A stretch of DNA of 64,000 bases, from the NCBI RefSeq assembly GCF_002933875.1, contig NZ_BFAV01000150.1, forward strand, positions 107,087 to 171,086, written 5' to 3'. The position numbers and the translations under genes were made by a program. The notes under the pieces were generated by a model, which did no database searches, was not told where the DNA came from, and saw only the letters and a program-made list of their open reading frames with translations. This DNA comes from Desulfocucumis palustris. GTDB taxonomy: Bacteria > Bacillota > Desulfotomaculia > Desulfotomaculales > Desulfocucumaceae. This document shows, in pieces, positions 17,985-27,672 of this stretch (its first letter is position 1; each line of letters starts with the position of its first letter).

Positions 17985-18524
17985 TTACAATACCAGGTCA
18001 TCCATTTTTTTATAATACCAATAGGTTCCTTCCCCCGGATAGTAGTACTCGGGGAAATAGCCCACCTGCTGAAAGCCCCTGGCTTTCAGGAAATATCTTA
18101 TGGTTTTGTACTCATCCCGGTCAGAGGTATCAATCAGAAGATATCGCCCTCCTTTATCCCTGATAAAATCCAGCATTATATCAAACATCCTGGCGGCTAT
18201 GCCCTTGTTCCGGCATCTTTTAGAGACAGCCAGGAATGCTCCAATGTACCCGTTGTTTTTATGTTCATCCTCCTTCACCCCGTTAACGGCAATAATTTCT
18301 CCCCTTTCGTTTTCCATATACCAGTATCTGCTCTTTTCTTCCCGCAGGCTCAGCAGGGGGTGGTTTCTGGCGTCTTCCTCCTCCCCCGGGGTCAATCTGG
18401 CGTCAAAGGATTCCTGGGAAAGCAGGAAGTCGGAGGCCCTTTTAGCTTCCTCCGGGGTGGTAACCTCGCAGATATAATAGTTGTCCGTGTCTTTAGAGGT
18501 ATTAAGGTTTAAAGCGTTATGCAT
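17985..18524 (-). CDS. GNAT-family N-acetyltransferase
   Basis: This protein of about 179 residues has the acetyl-CoA binding signature RNKGIAARMFDIML (R-x-x-G-x-A) near residue 107. It follows an AFLAVSKRCRN beta-strand and precedes the KARGFQQVGYFPEYY end typical of GNAT folds. An ATG at 18533 is in frame, but AAAGGAG would touch it directly. The ATG at 18524 has that site at a normal distance and is chosen. It lies between the two paralogous sensor genes on the same strand, 23 bases before the MFS fusion, so the two are probably co-transcribed. The acetyl acceptor is unknown. Confidence 0.87.
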   Translation of the reverse strand: MHNALNLNTSKDTDNYYICEVTTPEEAKRASDFLLSQESFDARLTPGEEEDARNHPLLSLREEKSRYWYMENERGEIIAVNGVKEDEHKNNGYIGAFLAVSKRCRNKGIAARMFDIMLDFIRDKGGRYLLIDTSDRDEYKTIRYFLKARGFQQVGYFPEYYYPGEGTYWYYKKMDDLVL

Positions 18525-18651
18525 TTGACACATCTCCTTTTAATCCAAATCATTAACAAATAAATGCTGCTTGGAGTTAAAAGAAAATTACGTCAATTAT
18601 TTGTTAGATGATCAATTAATTATCAGGAATAAAAATATAAACCTGTCCGGT

Positions 18652-21411
18652 CTAAGCCGTCAAAGTGCCGCTCCATTCCTCCGGAGCGCCTTTTTTGAAA
18701 TATTCGTCGCATAAAAAGAAATATATCTTGGCCGCCTCATCCCAGTGATTATTTCTGATAACTTCCACAAACCTGCTTCGGGAATCATAAAATCGCCCGT
18801 CCTGGTAGAACATAATCCCTTCTTCAAACAGCTCCTTGGTCTCCTGTTTCAGCCTCCTGATCACCCCGGGGTCGCATTGGAACACATCGTAAATCCTGAC
18901 CGGCTCTTCCTTGTTCTCCACCTGGACAAGTCCCAGCCAGCGATACTGGAATTGTTCCGTTACGGTATCATCAAGCATGTCCTCTGTAACCAGAATGGAA
19001 GTGCCGAACTTTTCCGTAAGTTTTTCTATGGTGGCCGCCAAATTGACCGTATCGGAGATAACCGCGCCCTCCAGCCGCTTTTCCTCCCCCACAATACCCA
19101 GCATCAGCGGCCCTTTATGGATACCTATACCGATATCTATGGGATTATAGCCCGACCTTTTTCGCTGTTCATTAAACAATTCCAGCTCCGCTCTCATTTG
19201 CACCGCGGCATTCATGGCATCCCGGGACCCGCCGGGGAATACCGCCATTATTCCGGCACCCAGGTATTTGCCTATAAATCCGCCGTTATTTCGTATTACC
19301 GGGCCGATTCTTTTCAAAAAGGAGTTTATAAAGTTGAAACTCTCTTCCGGCGTTAAAGAATCTGCCATAACAAAGAATGAACGAATATTGGTGAACAAAA
19401 CGCACATCTGCTGTTTAACCTGATCACCCAGCTGAACGTCAACTATGCTTTCCTTATTGAGAGAACTTAGAAACTGCTGGGGTACGAAACGAAGATAAGA
19501 TTCGTTCAACAGGGTGATGTCCGATATGTATTTTCGTATATGCTCGGACATTTTGTTGAAACCCTCGTTTAAATCTCCCACTTCATCCCTGGTGTTCACA
19601 GTGACCTCGACATTCCAGTTGCCGCCGGCCACCTCGTTGACCCCGTCACGCAAAACCCTGATTGACTTGAGCAACAAATAGGTCATTATTAAAAAGGCGA
19701 TAACTATTATGAAAATAGCCAGGGCAATGGTCTTGCCTATACTCAACAGCAAATTATTTTTATATTGAATGAAACCGTTTAAATCCATGCCGGTTTCATA
19801 TACTCCCACCGCCTTACCCTGGGGATTATACAGGGGACTCAGGGCGAACATCCAGCTTCCGTCGGGGTCGCTGGTTATAACGGTGGCAACCTTGCCGGTT
19901 TCCAGCACCTTTATATAATCCTGCGCCCCATAATCAAGGGGATAATAGGGACTTACACTGTCATCGTAAACCATAATTTCAAACACCCGGCCATCCTCAA
20001 CCTTGTATACCACCCCATAAAATTCATCCGCTGTTTTGCCGGAGTTTTCTTCCAGCATGGAGTGCACCCGCTCCCTGACCACCTGGTAATCCCCGTTCAT
20101 AAAGTGCTCTGGTATTGTAATATTTTCCAGCTCATTCCCGGCAATGGTTCTGGACCCCATATTGGCCAGTATGCTCATTTTGGCAAAAAGCTCATCTTCA
20201 ATTTTTTGGGCAAATTTAACGTATACCACCCCCGCCACCAGAGCCAGGGAAATGGCAATCAAGGGAACAAAGACGGCAATCTGTTTAATTATCAGCGAAA
20301 CCCTCCGCTGCATAATGTCAATATAAAGAATTCTGACGCCCCAGCAGATAAGGCCGGCGGTAACCAGGGGCAGCAGCCAGAAAAGCAGCTTTAGCACCAT
20401 GCTCATTGCGGGATATTTAAAACTATCCAGAACAAGCTCCACCCTGCCGTCCGGCCGGGCATGAATAACCTGGTCGGCTGCCCCGGTATAAAGGGAGCCG
20501 TCCTTCGCCACGGCAACATTGGCCAGGCCGGTAAAGGGAATGTCGATACCCTGCGCTGAAAGCCTGTCGGCTGAAATCAATGTGTCCGCCCGGACGTTCA
20601 TGCCCTCCGCGGTTATCCTGTTTATTTCCCTTTTTCCCACGTCCGCGAAATATATAACGTTTCCCGGCCCGGCGTTAAGATACTTGGGTATGGACCTGAA
20701 GGCGCCGCCATCACCGCCGCCGGCATACAGCAGAACGGATTCTCCATAGGGTTCAACCCTGAATATTTCTCCCCTCTTGGTGCTGTAGAAGGTTGACCCG
20801 ACCCTGTAACCGGTAACGTTGGATAAATACATATCCCGTGTCATTGATACGTTAAACAGATTTTCAACTCTTTTGCCGTCAAGGCTAAGCTTGTTCAACA
20901 ACAAATTATTGGTTTCCACACTGTAAAAGTAAATATTTTCATCTATTATGGCCAGGGATTGCAGCAGTCCCGTGCGAACGGGCCTTTTCGCCTCCGGGTA
21001 ATCCACCCGGTAAATCACCCCGTCAAACCGCCCCTCAGGAGTATAGCGAACTATTTCTTCCGAATTTACATAATGCCCGCTTGCGTCCAGATTGGTGTCA
21101 AGCACGTAAAGAAAACCTTTACTGTCCACGGACAGCTCCGTATAAAGGCACACTGCGTCTTTATATCTGTTGTCCCTGCCTATTGCATAGGCCAGTTTTC
21201 CCGAACTATCAATTTTTAAAATTCTCTTTCTCGATTTGTCGATGGTATAAATATTGTTCAAGGAATCCGGTATTATAAACGACAGATTCTCAAATGTCAT
21301 TTTCCTTTTAAAAGGCGATTCCTCAAAAAAATCCCTGTAGTTTAACTGTAAAAAGCTCAATATTACAATTGTCAATAATACAAATCCCAGCAATAATTTG
21401 CTTTTCTTCAT
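18652..21411 (-). CDS. Beta-propeller/Cache/HAMP sensor with a degenerate class III cyclase domain
   Basis: This protein of 919 residues is paralogous to the MFS fusion: membrane segment at about 5-22, NHL-like propeller to about 330, two membrane segments (340-395), Cache-like sensor to about 550, membrane segment and HAMP (about 555-635). The C-terminal domain (about 655-850) has the class III nucleotide cyclase fold: VLFTNIRSFF, KYLGAGIMAVF, then AVISDTVNLAATIEKL. In active cyclases these read DIxxF, GD and NxxxR. Here both metal-binding Asp (now Asn and Ala) and the transition-state Arg (now Thr) are gone, so catalysis is unlikely. It probably acts as a signal-responsive binding module. 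The tail has TPR-like helices. Upstream lie GAGGTG and a good promoter. Confidence 0.88.
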   Translation of the reverse strand: MKKSKLLLGFVLLTIVILSFLQLNYRDFFEESPFKRKMTFENLSFIIPDSLNNIYTIDKSRKRILKIDSSGKLAYAIGRDNRYKDAVCLYTELSVDSKGFLYVLDTNLDASGHYVNSEEIVRYTPEGRFDGVIYRVDYPEAKRPVRTGLLQSLAIIDENIYFYSVETNNLLLNKLSLDGKRVENLFNVSMTRDMYLSNVTGYRVGSTFYSTKRGEIFRVEPYGESVLLYAGGGDGGAFRSIPKYLNAGPGNVIYFADVGKREINRITAEGMNVRADTLISADRLSAQGIDIPFTGLANVAVAKDGSLYTGAADQVIHARPDGRVELVLDSFKYPAMSMVLKLLFWLLPLVTAGLICWGVRILYIDIMQRRVSLIIKQIAVFVPLIAISLALVAGVVYVKFAQKIEDELFAKMSILANMGSRTIAGNELENITIPEHFMNGDYQVVRERVHSMLEENSGKTADEFYGVVYKVEDGRVFEIMVYDDSVSPYYPLDYGAQDYIKVLETGKVATVITSDPDGSWMFALSPLYNPQGKAVGVYETGMDLNGFIQYKNNLLLSIGKTIALAIFIIVIAFLIMTYLLLKSIRVLRDGVNEVAGGNWNVEVTVNTRDEVGDLNEGFNKMSEHIRKYISDITLLNESYLRFVPQQFLSSLNKESIVDVQLGDQVKQQMCVLFTNIRSFFVMADSLTPEESFNFINSFLKRIGPVIRNNGGFIGKYLGAGIMAVFPGGSRDAMNAAVQMRAELELFNEQRKRSGYNPIDIGIGIHKGPLMLGIVGEEKRLEGAVISDTVNLAATIEKLTEKFGTSILVTEDMLDDTVTEQFQYRWLGLVQVENKEEPVRIYDVFQCDPGVIRRLKQETKELFEEGIMFYQDGRFYDSRSRFVEVIRNNHWDEAAKIYFFLCDEYFKKGAPEEWSGTLTA

Positions 21412-21445
21412 TATTGCACCTCAGTTTCCAAACCTTTTGATATTT

Positions 21446-21474
21446 ATTTTACCGCTATAATTACTGTATTTCAA
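21446..21474 (-). promoter_or_regulatory. Sigma-A-type promoter of the cyclase-like sensor gene
   Basis: On the minus strand TTGAAA (21469-21474) and TAAAAT (21446-21451) are 17 bases apart, 35 bases before the start codon of the sensor gene. Spacing and sequence fit the vegetative promoter consensus well. Confidence 0.6.
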
Positions 21475-21503
21475 TTAATTTAGACAAATTTTAACAAAGT
21501 GTA

Positions 21504-21532
21504 TTGCTCAGGATTGTTGCCTATTGTAAAAT
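21504..21532 (+). promoter_or_regulatory. Sigma-A-type promoter of the MORN gene
   Basis: TTGCTC (21504-21509) and TAAAAT (21527-21532) are 17 bases apart, about 37 bases before the preferred start codon. It faces away from the promoter of the sensor gene, so both genes start from one 130-base gap. Confidence 0.5.
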
Positions 21533-21568
21533 TAGGGCATAAATTTGTATATTGAAGGTGTATTTATT

Positions 21569-23074
21569 TTGATTGATAAGATTTTAAGGTCCCTGGTTCA
21601 ACCTATCATTAATAAAATAATAATAGTGCCCCTGAGAAAATTAAAAAATTTACCAAAAGTAATAGCTAAAGCACTGCAAACGGGAATTAAAAAATTTATT
21701 GATACAAAGCCCTCGTCAATAAAAGATTATTTTAAAATAGGCTCTTATTACGTTTCAAAAAGGTTCATTGTGCTCATTGTGCTCATAATATTATTTTTAA
21801 CTTTCTGCGGCGTTAAATTTTTGCCCAGGGTATTTACGGATAAACCGGCCATCCTATATCAGAAGGCGAAGGAACAGCTCAAACATACCGGAAAAGCGAA
21901 GGTGTACAATGAAAACAATATTTTGGTATATGAAGGCGAACTGGCTGACGGGTTGTATAACGGCACAGGAAGCCAATACAGCGAAAAAGGCGTGCTGGTG
22001 TACCGGGGACAATTTGAAAAGGGTTTGATGAACGGCTCCGGAACACTATACAATTTAAACCAGACCATAAAATACCAGGGCGGCTTTTTGGGCGGCGTTT
22101 ATAACGGATACGGCAAATTATTCGACGACAAGGGAAAACCGGTTTATTACGGTGAATTCAGCAGCGGGGCATATTCAGGGCAGGGCAAGGAATTCCTGCT
22201 CACTGAAAATGCCAAAAAAGAACAGATTAAGTATGAAGGGCAGTTTAACAACGGCATATACAACGGTCAGGGAAAGCTATACGACCAAAACAACAATATG
22301 ATATATCAGGGTGAATTCAGCAATGCCGCCTTTTCAGGCCAGGGAACCCTGTATTTTCCCGACGGAAAAATAAAATACGAGGGAGAATTCAACAACGGCA
22401 ACTATCACGGACAGGGAAAATTATACGATGAAAAAGGAGTGCTGTTGTACCAGGGCCAGTTTGAGAACGCCACCTATTCCGGCCAGGGAAAATTGTACCA
22501 CCCCGGCGGAAAAATTAAATATGACGGACAATTCGGCAACGGGGTTTATAACGGCCAGGGAAAACTGTACGATGAAAAGGGAGTTCTTTTTTACCAGGGG
22601 GAATTTGCCAACGGTGATTACTGCGGCCTGGGAAAACTATGTGATAATAAAGGAATGCTGTATTACCAGGGCCAGTTTGAGAATGGTGATTATGCGGGCA
22701 GCGGCAAAATTTTCGACCGGAACAACCAGGTTGTATGCGAAGGAACCTTTGAAGGCGGTTATCTTAACGGGGAAGGAACGGAATACTATCCCGACGGCAA
22801 TGTAAAATACAGGGGTGTTTTCCTGGCCGGGAAATATGGCGGGGAGGGGGTCCTGTTTAATCCGGACGGCTCCGTACAGTGCCAGGGGACCTTTGAAAAC
22901 GGCTTGTTCACCGGAACCGCGGCTGACGCCGGCGATACCACCGGCGACACCACCGGCGGCGCTGAAGCCGGCGCTGAGGCCGGCACAGGCAGCCAGGCCC
23001 CGGCGCTGCAAACCGGCACGGCTGAAAAGGAGCCGGTACCTGAAAAAACTGAGCAAACTCCCGGATCAATGTAA
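21569..23074 (+). CDS. Membrane-anchored MORN-repeat protein
   Basis: This protein of about 501 residues has a basic N-terminal part, a membrane segment near residues 65-85 (VLIVLIILFLTFCGVKF), and about fifteen MORN repeats of 20-23 residues (pattern YxGxFxNGxYxGxGKLY). It ends in a low-complexity tail rich in Thr, Gly and Ala. By topology the repeats are most likely extracellular. MORN arrays usually bind lipids or proteins and form elongated ladders. TTG at 21569 is preceded by AAGGTG at eight bases and is my start; an in-frame TTG at 21545 has no such site. It diverges from the cyclase-like sensor and converges with the cargo gene of the injection system. Its function is not predictable from sequence. 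Confidence 0.85.
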   Translation: MIDKILRSLVQPIINKIIIVPLRKLKNLPKVIAKALQTGIKKFIDTKPSSIKDYFKIGSYYVSKRFIVLIVLIILFLTFCGVKFLPRVFTDKPAILYQKAKEQLKHTGKAKVYNENNILVYEGELADGLYNGTGSQYSEKGVLVYRGQFEKGLMNGSGTLYNLNQTIKYQGGFLGGVYNGYGKLFDDKGKPVYYGEFSSGAYSGQGKEFLLTENAKKEQIKYEGQFNNGIYNGQGKLYDQNNNMIYQGEFSNAAFSGQGTLYFPDGKIKYEGEFNNGNYHGQGKLYDEKGVLLYQGQFENATYSGQGKLYHPGGKIKYDGQFGNGVYNGQGKLYDEKGVLFYQGEFANGDYCGLGKLCDNKGMLYYQGQFENGDYAGSGKIFDRNNQVVCEGTFEGGYLNGEGTEYYPDGNVKYRGVFLAGKYGGEGVLFNPDGSVQCQGTFENGLFTGTAADAGDTTGDTTGGAEAGAEAGTGSQAPALQTGTAEKEPVPEKTEQTPGSM

Positions 23075-23100
23075 ATACCGCGCCCATGCCGGGCGCACTA

Positions 23101-23141
23101 AAAAGGGAGGAATACAGGCAAACCCTGTATTCCTCCCTTTT
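23101..23141. terminator. Bidirectional terminator between MORN and cargo genes
   Basis: An 18-bp perfect stem starts with AAAAGGGAGGAATACAGG at 23101-23118 and pairs with 23124-23141 around a 5-base loop. A-run and T-run lie at the outer ends of the stem, so it works in both directions. It lies between two convergent genes. Confidence 0.85.
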
Positions 23142-23206
23142 AACGTTTATAACGGCTATCTTTGCTTATTGCTGTGATATTGCTTTTCCTGCCGGCCTTT
23201 TTGGGT

Positions 23207-26047
23207 CTAACTGGCTTTTCCCAATTCCTGGGCCAGTTTTATCCCGTCCTTCAAATTGTCAGCCAGCTCCTTCAAAGACCCGGAGCCCGATCTGACGCTT
23301 TCCTTCATGCCCTTGGTATTATCCTTGTCGGCATCCTGTATGTCGGACGGGTTGCCTTTCTTGCCGGCCTCGGACCTGGTCTTGCTGTCCACCAGGTTGG
23401 CATCGGCCTCCGCCTTGCTGGACTTGCCCGCGGCCCTGTTGGTGTCGTTCAGCAGTCCCGCCAGCTGAATTCCCGCTTTCCTGGCCAGCCCGCGCTGGGC
23501 CTCGTCCCGCATCTGCCTGTCCTTCCTGATCTCTTCGTTCATCCAGCCGGGATTGTCCCCGGACTCCTGGGGCGCGTGGTATCTCAAATGCCCCGGCTCC
23601 CTTTCCTGCTGGGATTCCTGACTGAATTTGAAATTGGCCTTGGCGCCGGGCCCCATGCTTTCAACCTGGCTGAGGCCGGAGCCAACAGAACCCGCCATTT
23701 TGGTGCCCTGGGTGGCTACCTGCTTGGTCCCGGACCTCAGGGCTGTTGATAAAAGGCCTCCGTCGCCGGAACCGCCCAGGGACAGGTTTCCTGTGCGCAT
23801 CACGTCAAAGGAGTTGCTGTAGTTACCTCCCAAGGCGTTGCCCACCGCGGCTCCCGCCACGCCTGACCCCACCTGGGCTGAGTCCACAAGCACGTTAACC
23901 GCGGTGCTGGTGGCCTGGGCCCTGAGCAGATCGGTATTCCTGGGGTTGTTGTTCATGGCCAGGGTTAATAGATTCCAGGTGGTCAGCAGCACGTCCAGCG
24001 CTCCCTTGGCCATGGCCAGTATAACCGCCGCCGTGGTGCACACGGCCGCTATGGACCCGCAAACCGGAGCCAGAGGCGGAATCAGCGACAGCAGTCCCGC
24101 CACGGTGGCCACCCCTGTAAAGAGGTTGCGCAGCGGCTTGATAAACAGTTCTCCCACGCCCTTCAGGAAAAGGTGGGCCGTGGTCAGGCTTCCAAAGGGT
24201 TTGGCCTTTGCTATGGCCTTGAATTCATTATAGTCCTTTTTCCAGTTGTTCCAGTAACTGAATACAACCTTTGACTTTTTGTCATATCCGCCCTTGCTCT
24301 TCTGGGTGTCAATTTCCACAGCCCCCAGTGTGACCGCGGAAAGACCGGCGGATAAAATACCGTAGAAAAGTTTTGATTTCATGTACTGCCAGAAGGTCAA
24401 TCCCCTGCCCAGCACACCCTTGACGGTTGCCTTGGCGAATTTAAGCTGCTTTCTCTTCACCGCCACGTGGCTTTCACTCAAACTGGACTGCTTCGCCAGC
24501 CTGGCGGCATCCTTTTTGTAACTTTTGGCCAGGGTGGCTATTTTATTGTTCATACCCCGGCGCTCTATGTCGCTCTTGGCTTTTTTGGCAGTCTTTTTGA
24601 AATTTTTGATCTCATCCCTGTATTCTTTAATTCTGTCGTAAGCATAACCCACCACGGGGTTTTCCGCATCCACCACCGCTTCGGCCCTGCGGGCCAGGTC
24701 GTATCTATTCCTGGCGTTGAGCTCGGATTGCTCGGGCTCTTCGCCTCTCACCTTGCTCTTCTCGCCTTTTTCGTCCTCGACTTCCCTTGACCCGCATAGG
24801 GAATCCTTTATGGTCTCCAGGTCCTTGTCAATTTTGCGGAGTTCTTCAGACTTCTGTTTATCCGTTTCCCGCCCGGCGGACTTTTCCTTGTCGCCCCCGG
24901 ACTGGCCTGATGAGCCGGAAGTTTCCTGCTGCAGCTTTGCCTTGCGCTCATTCAGGGCTCTAAACTGTGCCACGGCCGGTAAAACAAAGTCCAGGTCGCC
25001 CTCCAGGTAATCCCTGTACCTGTGAATTTTAAATTCATGCCTGCCCATTTGCTTTACATTTTCCGCGGAGTAATCCAGGTAGCCCTCCAAGGCCTTCTCG
25101 GGGTCTTCAATTTCATCCGCCTTAAGCTTTATATCGTCCGAAGACGGCTGATGACCTCCGCCTATTACCACGTTTTCGGGCTTTCCGATAACCGGCTGGG
25201 ACTCCTCTTCATTCTTTTGAGACCCTTCGGGGGCTTCTTTCTTTCGCTCGCTGTTTTCCGGCGGCTTTTGTTGCTGCTGTTCCCGGGAGGGCTCCAGGTC
25301 ATCCTGTTGCTGCCCTTCTTCCTTCCGGGGCTGGTCTTCCTGTTCCTCCTTCTTTTTACGGGAGAAAAGGTCTGTAAACCAGTTGCCCTGAATGGGAGTC
25401 CGGGAATCCTGCCTTAATGCCGCCCCGATCCCCGGATTGCAGGAACAGCTGCTTTTTTCCCGCATATGCCCGCTATCCTGCTTCAGCTGCACCGGCAGCC
25501 TGCCCTGCACCGGAAGTCCCCTGGCGGCCCTTTCCCCGGACCTGTCGGCTTCGGCCTCCAGCGCCGGGCTGGCCACTATGGGCAGGCCTTTTCCCTGGGG
25601 GGCGGATACCCGTCCTTCCCGCTGCTGCACCACGTGGGCAAGTTCGTGACCCAGCAGTCTTTGCCCTGAAGCGGTGCCGGGATTGAACTGACCGGGGGCA
25701 AAATGTATGTCGCTGCCCTGGGTATAGGCCTGGGCGCCGATGGAGGAGGCCCGGGTTCCCTCATGAATGGTAACGCCGGAAAAATCCGTGTTGAAAGCGC
25801 TCTCCATTTTGGCCTGCACCGCTGCCGGCATATTCCTGACAACACCGTTGCCTGAAATAGAATTACCCAGTGTTCCGGACCGCATCATCTGAAGCACCGC
25901 CCGGTTGCCCACCGCCGCCTGGAGCTGTAAAACCGGATGATTGCCCGTGGGCTGTCTGGTGGCCGCGGTATTCTCCCGGCTGGATGGTTTTTTGCTTTTG
26001 CTTAAAGCCGGGGCTCTGTCCATTACACCGGCAGCTAGACCCGCCAT
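23207..26047 (-). CDS. DUF4157 (eCIS core) protein, putative injection cargo
   Basis: This protein of 946 residues has the DUF4157 domain common in eCIS cargo loci at about residues 60-165: phrases include [35 protein letters not shown] and the zinc-protease-type HELAHVVQQ near residue 133. After that come a Gln/Glu/Lys-rich linker (about 200-330), a long charged helical part (330-540) and a hydrophobic region (about 540-700) with strong stretches such as [20 protein letters not shown]. The tail is Gly/Ser and charged. The hydrophobic middle could form membrane helices or a buried bundle, so membrane action in a target cell is possible. The gene is the last in the eCIS operon, where cargo often lies. 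AAAGGAGG precedes the ATG at 13 bases. Confidence 0.85.
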   Translation of the reverse strand: MAGLAAGVMDRAPALSKSKKPSSRENTAATRQPTGNHPVLQLQAAVGNRAVLQMMRSGTLGNSISGNGVVRNMPAAVQAKMESAFNTDFSGVTIHEGTRASSIGAQAYTQGSDIHFAPGQFNPGTASGQRLLGHELAHVVQQREGRVSAPQGKGLPIVASPALEAEADRSGERAARGLPVQGRLPVQLKQDSGHMREKSSCSCNPGIGAALRQDSRTPIQGNWFTDLFSRKKKEEQEDQPRKEEGQQQDDLEPSREQQQQKPPENSERKKEAPEGSQKNEEESQPVIGKPENVVIGGGHQPSSDDIKLKADEIEDPEKALEGYLDYSAENVKQMGRHEFKIHRYRDYLEGDLDFVLPAVAQFRALNERKAKLQQETSGSSGQSGGDKEKSAGRETDKQKSEELRKIDKDLETIKDSLCGSREVEDEKGEKSKVRGEEPEQSELNARNRYDLARRAEAVVDAENPVVGYAYDRIKEYRDEIKNFKKTAKKAKSDIERRGMNNKIATLAKSYKKDAARLAKQSSLSESHVAVKRKQLKFAKATVKGVLGRGLTFWQYMKSKLFYGILSAGLSAVTLGAVEIDTQKSKGGYDKKSKVVFSYWNNWKKDYNEFKAIAKAKPFGSLTTAHLFLKGVGELFIKPLRNLFTGVATVAGLLSLIPPLAPVCGSIAAVCTTAAVILAMAKGALDVLLTTWNLLTLAMNNNPRNTDLLRAQATSTAVNVLVDSAQVGSGVAGAAVGNALGGNYSNSFDVMRTGNLSLGGSGDGGLLSTALRSGTKQVATQGTKMAGSVGSGLSQVESMGPGAKANFKFSQESQQEREPGHLRYHAPQESGDNPGWMNEEIRKDRQMRDEAQRGLARKAGIQLAGLLNDTNRAAGKSSKAEADANLVDSKTRSEAGKKGNPSDIQDADKDNTKGMKESVRSGSGSLKELADNLKDGIKLAQELGKAS

Positions 26048-26092
26048 GACATATTCACACCTCCTTTGCTAAATGATTGGCTATGTTGAAAT

Positions 26093-27622
26093 TTAAGGTC
26101 TTCTGTACGCCCACCACCTGACGGGAATTTTGGTTACCTTTGAGCCGGCCTGCAGCCTTACCCCCACCCGGAAGGTGCCTGTGCCGGGAAAAGCAACGGT
26201 GCCGATTGATACCGGGGGCAGCGTGGACTCAAAGGAACTCTTCTGAAACACCTCGCTTGCGCCGTAAAAAATCTGCTCTTTGTATTGCTCCACCCCCAGC
26301 AGCATATTATCGTGCTCCTCAAGTCCGGTTACTATGAGCACCGGGCCGAAACCAAGCCCATGGTCAATCTCTTCGGAAAAATAACTTCTGCCCGCCTTGG
26401 CGTTGGATTCCAGGTCTATTACCGCCACACCCGTATTTATATCTAAAACCTTGGGCTGCTCCCTCACCGTATCCGGCTGGACATTTAACTGGTTGTCCCG
26501 CAAGTCCTCATCCAGCAAGGTGGCTGCCAGCTTTGAGGAGAAATCCGCTCCATACCGGTCGGTCTCCAGTAAACCCAGGCGGTATAATACGGAGGCATTG
26601 TAAACATACTCCCCGAAGGGAACGTTTTCAACCCTTTCTATAATATAAGTGCGGCCCATATGCAAAAGGCTGATTTTAGCCAGGTAAATGCACTGTTCCC
26701 CGGCGCACTGGAGGCACTGCTCCAGTGGAAGGTCAAAATAGCTGCGCAGTACTCTTTCTTTTATTGAACCCTCAACTATATGCACCTCGTTGGAGCAATC
26801 CGTTTCAATATCCAGCTGCTTGTCTCCAATTCTAAGGTTAACCCTGCGGTCTTTCACCGCGATTCTGCCGATAATATCCGAATAGTCGCCGGCTTTTACC
26901 TGGAAAGAGGCCGAATACTCGGTTTTTTGCCCGTATTCCGGTTCGGTGAAGGATATATTGAGAACGCCTCCCTGTTCGGGGTAAAAGTGCTCCGACTCCA
27001 CCTGGTATTCAACTTGAATTTGAGGGGTCTGCAATGTTTTCTCAACAATAAGGGTTATTTCAAGATCCTCACCGGGATTGACATAGCGGGGGGTTTTCTG
27101 CCTGATCCTTACCTGGGAGTCCTGGTAAATCAGGCGGTTGTCTTCCACAAGATCGGTCAGTCCTATGGAGGAAGGGTCCGGAGCCTCCTCCTTTACGAAA
27201 ATTTTGTAACTCTCCTGAATGCGGTTATATTCGCTGACCTCTTCGGAACTGGTTGAGGCCCCGGCCACCGAGTGCACGGGCTCCTTTCCGTTTTCGTCAT
27301 AGGCAATGCACAGATATACGTTTTTGGCATATTCATTGTTCAGAAAACCGTCGATCATGGACAGCTTCTGGGTAACCGGCGACGAGACCACTATTTCCCT
27401 GCCGGAGCAGTCCAGGGCCACCCCCGCTTCCACGGAAATGGTCTGATCGTCGATGGCAACCACTTGCAATCCGCAAACCACTCCGCTTCCAAAAAGCAGC
27501 CTGTTTACCAAACGCCGTTTGTCGTTAAAATATTTCTGTTCGGATTCAAAATCCCGGACCGTCAGCAGTTTGCCGTAAAAATAGCGGTTCCTTTCAAAGG
27601 GGTAATAACGGGGATTTTTCAT
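26093..27622 (-). CDS. eCIS-associated structural protein (fibre or baseplate accessory)
   Basis: I recognise this protein of about 509 residues only as a companion of contractile injection loci. The N-terminus RNRYFYGKLLTVRDFESEQ, followed by FNDKRRLVNRLLFGSGVVCG, is conserved in such clusters. The rest is beta-rich, with Ig-like segments (VRIRQKTPRYVNPGEDLEIT) and a possible zinc or disulphide cluster CLQCAGEQC. A tail-fibre or baseplate periphery role is likely from position between the tail-I protein and the cargo gene. GGAGGGAATTCCT before the ATG at 27622 sets the start; 27640 is an in-frame alternative. Function is inferred from position. Confidence 0.72.
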   Translation of the reverse strand: MKNPRYYPFERNRYFYGKLLTVRDFESEQKYFNDKRRLVNRLLFGSGVVCGLQVVAIDDQTISVEAGVALDCSGREIVVSSPVTQKLSMIDGFLNNEYAKNVYLCIAYDENGKEPVHSVAGASTSSEEVSEYNRIQESYKIFVKEEAPDPSSIGLTDLVEDNRLIYQDSQVRIRQKTPRYVNPGEDLEITLIVEKTLQTPQIQVEYQVESEHFYPEQGGVLNISFTEPEYGQKTEYSASFQVKAGDYSDIIGRIAVKDRRVNLRIGDKQLDIETDCSNEVHIVEGSIKERVLRSYFDLPLEQCLQCAGEQCIYLAKISLLHMGRTYIIERVENVPFGEYVYNASVLYRLGLLETDRYGADFSSKLAATLLDEDLRDNQLNVQPDTVREQPKVLDINTGVAVIDLESNAKAGRSYFSEEIDHGLGFGPVLIVTGLEEHDNMLLGVEQYKEQIFYGASEVFQKSSFESTLPPVSIGTVAFPGTGTFRVGVRLQAGSKVTKIPVRWWAYRRP

Positions 27623-27672
27623 AGGAATTCCCTCCTGCAATCAAATTATCAAAATTTAACATGGGCGCAGGT

